A DNA stretch of 64,000 bases, from assembly GCA_030765045.1 (NCBI GenBank), contig CM060962.1, positions 161,392,472 through 161,456,471 on the forward strand, in the 5' to 3' direction. This stretch comes from Tenodera sinensis (Eukaryota > Arthropoda > Insecta > Mantodea > Mantidae). Below the pieces are notes generated by a model that was not told where the DNA came from, did not search any database, and saw only the letters and a program-made list of their open reading frames with translations. This document shows positions 57,758 to 64,000 of the stretch, piece by piece; within the stretch, counting starts at the first letter, position 1; each line of letters opens with the position of its first letter. The translations under genes and the position numbers were made by a program.

Positions 57758-60700
57758 TGCGCCTCCTATAGCCTCTCCTACCCAATTCCCATCCTCATCC
57801 TGCCTGTGGTGCACCCTGCTTTTAACAGATGAGGCTCTGGGGACCGAATCACAGCGGTATAACTGTTTCATCTAAAATGGAGGAAATGTCATTTACATAT
57901 GTGCTGCCCTATCACAGCACAACAGCGTCCCTCAGAGGCACATGAGGGGAAGGTCGGTGGATCTAAATATCATCTATTTAGTCCTCCCGGCTAGGTCCGA
58001 TGGACCCGTTGACCAACGATAGGTGTGGTCCCCCTTGCAAAATGGGGGTTTAAGTCGGGTGATGTAACTGCCACATTGTAAAACTGGTGCCCGTTAAGAA
58101 AACAGTTACATGAAAGCCACATAAATGAATATGAGTCCTAAAGATAAACATTCCGGAGTTAAAACTGTCCCCCAATCGGATCTCCGGGTGGGGACATCTT
58201 TAGGCAAATTTCATCATTGTTCCAATACTTTAAGAATTCTACAATGGAATGCAGGAGGCATGTCCCAGCCTAAAAAACAAGAGCTAATGAAAATATTAAA
58301 AGACCAAGATATAGATGTCTTCACAGTACAAGAAGCCAATATATCACAAGAACAGGAAATATACTTTGAAATGGATCAGTACACTACACATATACTTCCA
58401 AAGGCTCGTCAAATAGCAAGTGGTATTCTTACAGGGATTAAAAGAAATATGAAAGCTACTATCCAAATCCAAAAAACAATGGAAGAACAAGATAAATCAG
58501 AAATAGTTAAAATTGAAGTATGGAAAAGTAACTACCACTATAGAATTTACAGTATCTACAATCCTCCAGACAATACACTAGATCTAAATTCTATTCCCAT
58601 AGAACCCAAAAGTATTTTAATAGGTGATTTTAATGCACACTCCCCTAGGTGGGGCTACAGAGATATAAATTCAGCAGGAAGAGTCATAGAAGACCTATTA
58701 AACTCGTCAACAATGGAATTAATATTTAATCCAAATGATCCACCCACTTACCTTCATTATAATGGTTCGGGTACAAATCCTGACCTTCTGATGGTGTCAT
58801 CTGATATAATTGACAATACAAAAAGAGAAATAATAGAAGACCCAGGTTCAGGCCACAGAATCACCATAAACTCCATAAGAGGTCTAATAAATAAAAGTAA
58901 CAAACCAAAAGTTAAAACTTCTTGGAATTTTAAAAGAGCAGATTGGTCCAGTTTCCAAAATGAGATAGAAGGGAAGTGTAATATACTGTTAGAATCAGAG
59001 TTCAAGTCAACAGATGAAATGAATAAAAAAATTTGTGAAATATTATTGACAGCAGCCAAAACACATATCCCCAAAGGAAAGTTAAAGAAATATAGCTACT
59101 TTTGGTCTCCATCTTTATCTAAGTTAAAACACGAAAGAAATATAGCAAGAGTCAAAGCCGAAAGAACCAAGTGTCCAGAAGATGTACAAAACTGGAGAAG
59201 AAAAGCAGCCATTTTTAAGAAAGAATTAATTACAGCAAAAAGGGCCAGTTTCACAAATTTTGTAGAACATATGGACTATAGGAAAGATGGAAATAAAATA
59301 TACAAATTCCTTAATAAAACAAAATTATCAAAAAATACAACTGAACCATTAAAATATAATAACAAAAGCTTAACTACAGATAGGGAAATAGCAGAATCCC
59401 TTAACAAGTTTTATGCTCAGTCACAAAGAGTACCCCAAGCGTATAAAAAACAAGATAAGGCTATCCAAAAAACTATCAGAGAAACTAGTAAGCCAAAAGG
59501 TATACGAAATGATATTTTTATTCAGGATTTTAATGAAACAGAACTGGATTTAGCAATAGAACAATTACAGAACAAAAAATCTCCTGGACCTGACAAGATC
59601 CATCCAGAGTTTATTAAACACCTTGGCAGGAAAGGAAAAGAAATCCTACTTAAACTGTATAACACGTGTTGGAGAATGACTGTACCTTCCGACTGGAAAA
59701 AAGCCATTATCATCCCGATTTTAAAGAAAAACAAACCCTCAAACAATATTAATAGTCTCAGACCAATATCTTTGACCAGTGTTATTGCAAAAGTGATGGA
59801 AAGAATGGTGGCATCTAGACTTAACTGGTTCCTAGAATATTACAACTTAATTAATAGTTCACAGACCGACTTCAGACAGAATCATAGTACAAGTGAAAAT
59901 GTACTCCTACTAAGCCAAGACATCAAGGAAGCTTTCAATAGAAAGGAGGATACCTTGGCAGTATTCATTGATTTTAAATCAGCATATGACTCAGTCTGGA
60001 GAAATAAATTAGTTGAGAAGTTGCAATCAATAGGTGTGAAAAGTAACATGCTTAAGTGGATAACTCAGTTTATTTCACAAAGATTTTGTGCCACAAAATA
60101 TAATACATACATTTCCAAATATAAACAAACACACCGAGGACTTCCACAAGGTGCTGTTCTGAGCACAACACTCTTTAACATATATATAAATGACCTTCCA
60201 TCAATAATAAAAACTTTAGAAACCAAAATTGCTCTATTTGCTGACGATGTAGTCATTTGGACTTCAGGCTCTTCAAAAAAACCTGAATTAATTAAAGACA
60301 GAATAGAAACAGCCCTAAACAAAGTACATGAATGGAGCTCCAAAAACCTCATGACTATCAATGTGGAAAAAACAATTTATGAATTATTTACACTAAAATA
60401 CAAACCAGTTAATATTAGCATAAATTATAATGGTAAACCACTCAAAGCAGTTGATGATGCCAAATACTTAGGCATCACTTTCGACAGAAAGCTAAGTTGG
60501 AAAAAACATATAACAAACATCTCAGAAAAGGTTGAAAAGAAATTGCAAATCCTGAAAAGGTTAGCTGGTGCTAAATGGGGCTGCTCAAGGAGAGTCCTTA
60601 ACACAACATACAAAATGTATATTAAACCAAACCTCTTGTACTGTTCTGAAGCTTTAATAACAGCAGCAAATGCTAACATCAATAAACTTGAACAAATACA

Positions 60701-61908
60701 AAATCAGGCTCTTCGCCTAATCACTGGAGCAGTTAAATCCACACCTATTGATGCCATGCTTGCCTTAACACGGACCCCATCAATAACAACAAAAATAGAA
60801 GAACAAGCATTGCTCCAACACGAGAAAATGTTACGACTGCCAAACTCTAAATGGACAGAAGAGAACCTCCCCCCTTCAATCCTTAAAACTCATAGTAGTT
60901 TCCTAGAAAAGGTAACACAGATTAAATCCAAATTGAACATTCCTAACACCAGAGAAAATCTACTTATTAGAGAAAATCCATTGGAATTATTGCAACCTAC
61001 CTTCAATTTGGAATTAATAGAGGAAATAAGTAAATCAGACACACCAAAAGAAATACAAAAACTTCTAGCTCTGGAAACAATCAATACTAGGTATCCCACA
61101 GAAGAATGGCTGCACATATATACTGATGGATCCTCGAAGGAAAACCTTACTGGAGCTGGAGTTACATGTTCACATTTTTCCTTTTATCATTCTGTTGGCA
61201 GAGACACAACAAATTATGATGGAGAAATAGAGGCTATATACATTGCTCTCCGACAATTATTAAATCTTCCCTTAAATAAATTTAACAAGGCAGTAATTCT
61301 TTCGGATTCTAAAGCTGCAATTCAGGGAATATGTTCAAATACTACAAAGAAGTCAACAAAAATTAGAGAATGCTACAAAATGTTAACACAACTCCAAAAA
61401 GTTAATAAGACCGTTCATCTCCAATGGATTCCAGCACACTGTGGAGTCATGTGGAACGAAGCTGCAGACTCACTTGCAAAGAAAGCCACAACAATAACAC
61501 AAAAGTCTAAATTCAATTTCTCATATTCCTCAATAAAACGCTTGATCATTAAAAATTTTTGTCATTCATACCTACAAGAAATAGAAACAAATGCCAAAGA
61601 TAAAAAATGGATTACACTACTTTCCAATCCAGATATAATCCCCCAGAGACCAAGGAAAACAGCTGTTGCAGCGTTCCGACTATTGACAAATCATGACTGC
61701 TTGGCAAGTCATCTCTACAGAATAGGTATCTCAGCCTCACCGATATGTGTCCTGTGTAACGATCCAGCAGAAATGAATGAAGAACACTTGAAGACCTGTG
61801 AAGCATTAAGATCAGAAGAAACTACAGTTCAAAAGTATTGGAAAGCACGAATGCTAATGGCTTCATTGCCAGATGCAAGGCACTAGAAAACAACAACAAC
61901 AACAACAT
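57758..61908 (+). mobile_element. Family A LINE copy A3, full length, inserted in B6
   Basis: It begins at TGCGCCTCCTATAGCC, where the B6 text stops, and ends with TAG, AAA and (AAC)n at about 61908, where B6 resumes at CATTCTTCTTGATG. About 13-15 bases of B6 are missing at the target and there is no duplication. The 5' leader (57758-58124) has no long frame, so no ORF1 is present. The single open frame covers the rest. It is the only intact copy in the window. Confidence 0.93.
58125..61886 (+). CDS. Endonuclease-reverse transcriptase-RNase H protein of LINE A3
   Basis: The 1253-codon protein catalyses target-primed reverse transcription. Residues ~36-245 are an APE-type endonuclease (N42 in QWNAGG, the VQEA glutamate, GDFNA with D168 and N170, SGHR). 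RT spans ~510-800 (D616 in FIDFKSAYD, GLPQGA, FADD at 705-708, KYLGITFD). RNase H spans ~995-1120 with D1001, E1036, D1061 and D1115. A CCHC motif follows (C1208, C1211, H1221, C1225). The start at 58125 gives the longest frame and agrees with the broken start at 282 in A1. Two residues differ from sister copies at usually conserved places: D582 (Gly in A1 in the QTGFR motif) and W1110 (Gly before NEAAD). All catalytic residues are present, so activity is possible but unproven. There is no partner ORF1. Confidence 0.95.
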   Translation: MNMSPKDKHSGVKTVPQSDLRVGTSLGKFHHCSNTLRILQWNAGGMSQPKKQELMKILKDQDIDVFTVQEANISQEQEIYFEMDQYTTHILPKARQIASGILTGIKRNMKATIQIQKTMEEQDKSEIVKIEVWKSNYHYRIYSIYNPPDNTLDLNSIPIEPKSILIGDFNAHSPRWGYRDINSAGRVIEDLLNSSTMELIFNPNDPPTYLHYNGSGTNPDLLMVSSDIIDNTKREIIEDPGSGHRITINSIRGLINKSNKPKVKTSWNFKRADWSSFQNEIEGKCNILLESEFKSTDEMNKKICEILLTAAKTHIPKGKLKKYSYFWSPSLSKLKHERNIARVKAERTKCPEDVQNWRRKAAIFKKELITAKRASFTNFVEHMDYRKDGNKIYKFLNKTKLSKNTTEPLKYNNKSLTTDREIAESLNKFYAQSQRVPQAYKKQDKAIQKTIRETSKPKGIRNDIFIQDFNETELDLAIEQLQNKKSPGPDKIHPEFIKHLGRKGKEILLKLYNTCWRMTVPSDWKKAIIIPILKKNKPSNNINSLRPISLTSVIAKVMERMVASRLNWFLEYYNLINSSQTDFRQNHSTSENVLLLSQDIKEAFNRKEDTLAVFIDFKSAYDSVWRNKLVEKLQSIGVKSNMLKWITQFISQRFCATKYNTYISKYKQTHRGLPQGAVLSTTLFNIYINDLPSIIKTLETKIALFADDVVIWTSGSSKKPELIKDRIETALNKVHEWSSKNLMTINVEKTIYELFTLKYKPVNISINYNGKPLKAVDDAKYLGITFDRKLSWKKHITNISEKVEKKLQILKRLAGAKWGCSRRVLNTTYKMYIKPNLLYCSEALITAANANINKLEQIQNQALRLITGAVKSTPIDAMLALTRTPSITTKIEEQALLQHEKMLRLPNSKWTEENLPPSILKTHSSFLEKVTQIKSKLNIPNTRENLLIRENPLELLQPTFNLELIEEISKSDTPKEIQKLLALETINTRYPTEEWLHIYTDGSSKENLTGAGVTCSHFSFYHSVGRDTTNYDGEIEAIYIALRQLLNLPLNKFNKAVILSDSKAAIQGICSNTTKKSTKIRECYKMLTQLQKVNKTVHLQWIPAHCGVMWNEAADSLAKKATTITQKSKFNFSYSSIKRLIIKNFCHSYLQEIETNAKDKKWITLLSNPDIIPQRPRKTAVAAFRLLTNHDCLASHLYRIGISASPICVLCNDPAEMNEEHLKTCEALRSEETTVQKYWKARMLMASLPDARH

Positions 61909-62028
61909 TCTTCTTGATGTCTTGAATTTTGGAAAGAAAGCTCTCCTGAGTCTTTAGTGTATGTGTAAAATTTCTCTTGTGCCATGTATTGAATGGGAGT
62001 CTGATCAACTTTTCGTTAACAAGAATCT

Positions 62029-62639
62029 TATGAGTACCAAAGAACTTGAGTTAGTGAAATTGAAATTTCTTACTAGATTTGTGCGCTTGAGTACATGCGA
62101 AAGATATCAAAATATTTCAAGAAATGTAGGTAAATAAATCTGACACTGGTGCTCACGCCACCGTCATGGACTAACCATTATTTACGTGGTAGCTTTAGTA
62201 ACAAAAAGCGACCATACTTTTAATAACTAGCATTTATTAGCAGTAACAAAGTTTAGAGCAAGTATTCAATACCTGTAGTCATGCTTCACATCTTTTGCGG
62301 CTTTGACAAAAAAGCAATTGCATGGGATTAAGTAGACATTACGCGTGATCTACACCGATATGCAAAGAAAGTAAACACAGCTGATGCGATGTTGCCACTT
62401 CTGCCAGAATTAGGAAAGCAACAAATTGTGGGTTTTTTAAATTTAATTTACACAAAACTCATTGAATCTATTGAAATACGCCAAAGGAAAAAGTTGCTGT
62501 TTATTCAATTTTCTATAAATATAGCCATAAATCAAGCATCTTCAATGAATTAATTCAGTCAGGTGATAAATGTTTTTGATAAAAATATTTTTTTCTAGAA
62601 AACTATTAACTTTTCAGCGTTTTGATATTAGATTTTCTT
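62029..62639. other. Intronic sequence, nothing recognised
   Basis: No supported feature was seen between B6 and the LINE C3 remnant. Confidence 0.4.
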
Positions 62640-63480
62640 GTTATTCATGATAGGAGAAATTCGCTATTAAAGTCTGATGGATTATTTTACTTCCATCCTG
62701 TATATCTCAACTATTTCTTTAGGATTTTCAATATTTTCCCTGTTTTTACTTATTACAAGCTTTTTTGTGGCCTGAGTGCTATTCTTTCCAGTTTCATCTT
62801 TTACTATCTTCTACATTGTCTTTGCTTTATTGTTAGCAATGTGTGATAAACTTCTTGTTTGCTTAAGAGGTAGAACTGGAACTTAAAAATTCAATGCCAC
62901 AACTGGGATTTGAACCACAGACCTTCCGCTTGCCGGGCGGACGCTCTAACCACTGAGCTATTGTGACAAACTGCCAGAATGGCATTAAATTCTCAAGCCA
63001 GTTTGTCACAATAGCTCAGTGGTTAGAGCGTCCGCCCGGCAAGCGGAAGGTCTGTGGTTCAAATCCCAGTTGTGGCATTGAATTTTTAAGTTCCAGTTCT
63101 ACCTCTTAAACTTTGCCCACACACAGCTTGTGTGTTTAAAAACACCAACAGTAAGTTTGTTGGCATAAATAAATAATAATTTCTTGTTTGCTTTTAACTT
63201 AGCTTCATGTATTACTCTGCAATAAGATTTGTAGTGTATTCGGAGATGTTAACTACTGCTTATATTACATACATTATAAGGCTGTCTCTTCCTTTATAAG
63301 ATTTTACTATACCCTTTGTTATCCATTTCTGTTTTTTGCCATTTAGATTTGGAGAGCTAATAATTTTTTGATAGGGAATGCTGTATAAAAATAATTCCTG
63401 ATGGTATTTAGAAACACTGACGCTTTTTCATTAGTATCAGTTTTGGATATTACATCTGACCAGGTCTCTTTTTCTAATAA
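62640..63480 (-). pseudogene. Jockey/CR1-type LINE remnant (C3), endonuclease-RT linker
   Basis: On the minus strand from 63480 the text reads ETWSDVISKTDTNEKASVFLNTIRNYFYTAFPIKKL, then a KWQKTEMDNKGYSKI-like piece. This matches the linker between endonuclease and RT in this LINE group (W..V….D.N.K…F…..AFP.K…..WIT.GI). It is decayed and is split by SINE copy P5 (62865-63180). The block near 62665-62700 is shared with 54900-54960. Confidence 0.65.
62865..63180 (+). mobile_element. P-family SINE, copy P5 (316 bp, head-to-head tRNA units)
   Basis: A complete inverted tRNA unit (62865-62975) faces a complete sense tRNA unit (63003-63078, B-box GGTTCAAATCC), and the tail module closes at TTTGTTGGCATAAATAAATA. 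A perfect 13-bp duplication TTCTTGTTTGCTT (62852-62864, 63181-63193) shows that it inserted as one unit. The sense unit can fold with a 7-bp acceptor stem (GTCACAA/TTGTGGC) and a perfect TCCGC/GCGGA anticodon stem. Confidence 0.93.
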
Positions 63481-63532
63481 AATGATTAAATTGTTAATTG
63501 TCTTTGTTTCTTATCTCCTGTATTAGTTCCAC

Positions 63533-63924
63533 CTACCTCTCCACAGCATATAGAGCATCAAGTGCCCAATTCTCACCTGAGTCACTCACAATGTACTGCC
63601 TCAAAACAGCTAATGCATCCATGGCTTCTTTAGCGGTGGGTATTTTGGATTCCTGGTCAAAGCCTTCTTTTTCTTCATCATTTTCTTCTTTGTCATCTTC
63701 TTCATCTTCACTTTCTTCGTCACCTTCTTCGTCCTTGTCATGTTCGTCTTCTTTGCCATCTTCTTCAAGGTGGCTGGAAACAATGTGTTCTAATGTGGGT
63801 ACCACTGGTGTTATTACATCGACATCAACAGTGATGCAGTCTTGAAATGAAGAAGATTCATCCATCACTGACCAGTTACTGGGCTCTGACAACTCCTGTT
63901 CCTCAGACAGACGATCCTCTTCAA
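63533..63924 (-). pseudogene. Tigger/pogo-like transposase C-terminal region (continues beyond window)
   Basis: The open frame on the minus strand reads EDRLSEEQELSEPSNW…, a run of about 35 mostly Asp/Glu/Lys residues, then KIPTAKEAMDALAVLRQYIVSDSGENWALDALYAVER. The last part resembles the C-terminal helical segment of Tigger/CENP-B-type transposases (T..EA.D.L..LR.F…….AL..LE). The upstream part is interrupted by a mini-SINE at 63925-63979 and leaves the window, so whether it is otherwise intact cannot be judged. A host gene derived from Tigger is a less likely option. Confidence 0.5.
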
Positions 63925-63979
63925 CGAGGGCCTAAATGACCTTGTTGTTGACAGGCCCTTAAACTCCACACACTCACTT
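63925..63979 (+). mobile_element. Mini-SINE copy with ACTC-type tail
   Basis: CGAGGGCCTAAATGACCTTG, then GGCCCTTAAACTCCACACAC and a short CACTCACT tail, flanked by TCTTCAA on both sides (63918-63924, 63980-63986). It interrupts the Tigger-like frame. Confidence 0.75.
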
Positions 63980-64000
63980 TCTTCAAAGAAGTTGAATCCT

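Larger units (their letters stand above)
56356..62015 (-). mobile_element. Family B LINE copy B6, split by three insertions
   Basis: The minus-strand family B sequence runs from its AAC tail at 56356 through RNase H to the linker region before it, ending near 62015. It is interrupted by P4 (56901-57261), B7 (57357-57412) and A3 (57758-61908), and the B text resumes correctly after each. A 13-bp duplication TTAACACGAATCT/TTAACAAGAATCT (56343-56355, 62016-62028) marks the two ends. Coding is broken by the insertions and by several indels. Confidence 0.93.

Noticed and set aside
63003..63078. A functional tRNA gene
   Set aside because: Acceptor and anticodon stems pair well, but position 33 is C, the T stem is poor, and the unit is part of a SINE with a target duplication.
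63533..63892. A 5' exon of listerin
   Set aside because: The acidic tract and C-terminal segment fit Tigger-type transposases; no splice sites or listerin-like text were seen.

Overview
The window looks like intronic DNA from a large, repeat-rich, AT-rich arthropod genome. I cannot name the species. The evidence is a host gene split by very long introns, and a transposable-element fauna of RNase H-bearing non-LTR retrotransposons, Penelope-like, mariner/Tc1, hAT, Tigger, piggyBac-like and tRNA-derived SINE copies. There are no operons, Shine-Dalgarno sites or prokaryotic gene spacing.

The only host gene I can support is on the minus strand. Three exons (44423-45130, 11618-11819, 4828-5170) have canonical GT-AG borders and matching phases (0, 1, 2). 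Read in order they match the middle HEAT-repeat region of listerin (LTN1), the E3 ubiquitin ligase of ribosome-associated quality control. The 5' exons lie beyond 64000 and the C-terminal RING part lies below position 1. The introns in view are about 32.6 kb and 6.4 kb, and nearly everything else in the window is repeat DNA inside this gene.

Two related non-LTR families dominate. Family A has an endonuclease-RT-RNase H-CCHC protein of 1253 aa, intact at 58125-61886. Family B is similar but only fragments are present. Both end a few bases after the stop codon in an (AAC)n tail and show no separate ORF1. Copies show nearly every known insertion outcome: full length with a target deletion (57758-61908), a family A fragment inside another A copy (1714-2180), 5' truncation down to 56 bp (57357-57412), and two 5'-inverted copies of the twin-priming type (27777-29799; 42226-44336).

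Other regions, left to right. 5.7-10.4 kb: old repeats and a dead mariner-like gene. 11.9-12.7 kb: three different tRNA SINEs in a row. 14.7-17 kb: a decayed transposon-type gene with a SINE in it. 18-20.4 kb: a hAT derivative and a mariner-like gene carrying a solo LTR. 21.8-25 kb: a GGTA-type array, a decayed gene, and repeat R holding a hAT derivative. 26.5-31.2 kb: a mariner split by a hAT (itself holding a LINE) and by a piggyBac-like MITE. 31.6-34.4 kb: a LINE holding a MITE holding a second LINE. 35869-37228: 340 uninterrupted CCGA units. 38-39.3 kb: two Penelope-like fragments facing opposite ways. 39.4-42.2 kb: a Tigger holding a LINE. 47.7-50.6 kb: a long-TIR mariner-like element between inverted repeats. 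51.5-52 kb: a SINE holding a 231-bp hairpin element. 56.3-62 kb: a B element holding two SINE/LINE insertions and the full-length A copy. 62.6-64 kb: LINE and Tigger remnants.

The most unusual pattern is a SINE family (five copies, called P here) built from an inverted tRNA module at one end and a fixed (TAAA)n-tailed module at the other. In the simplest copy the only pol III promoter points away from the tail.
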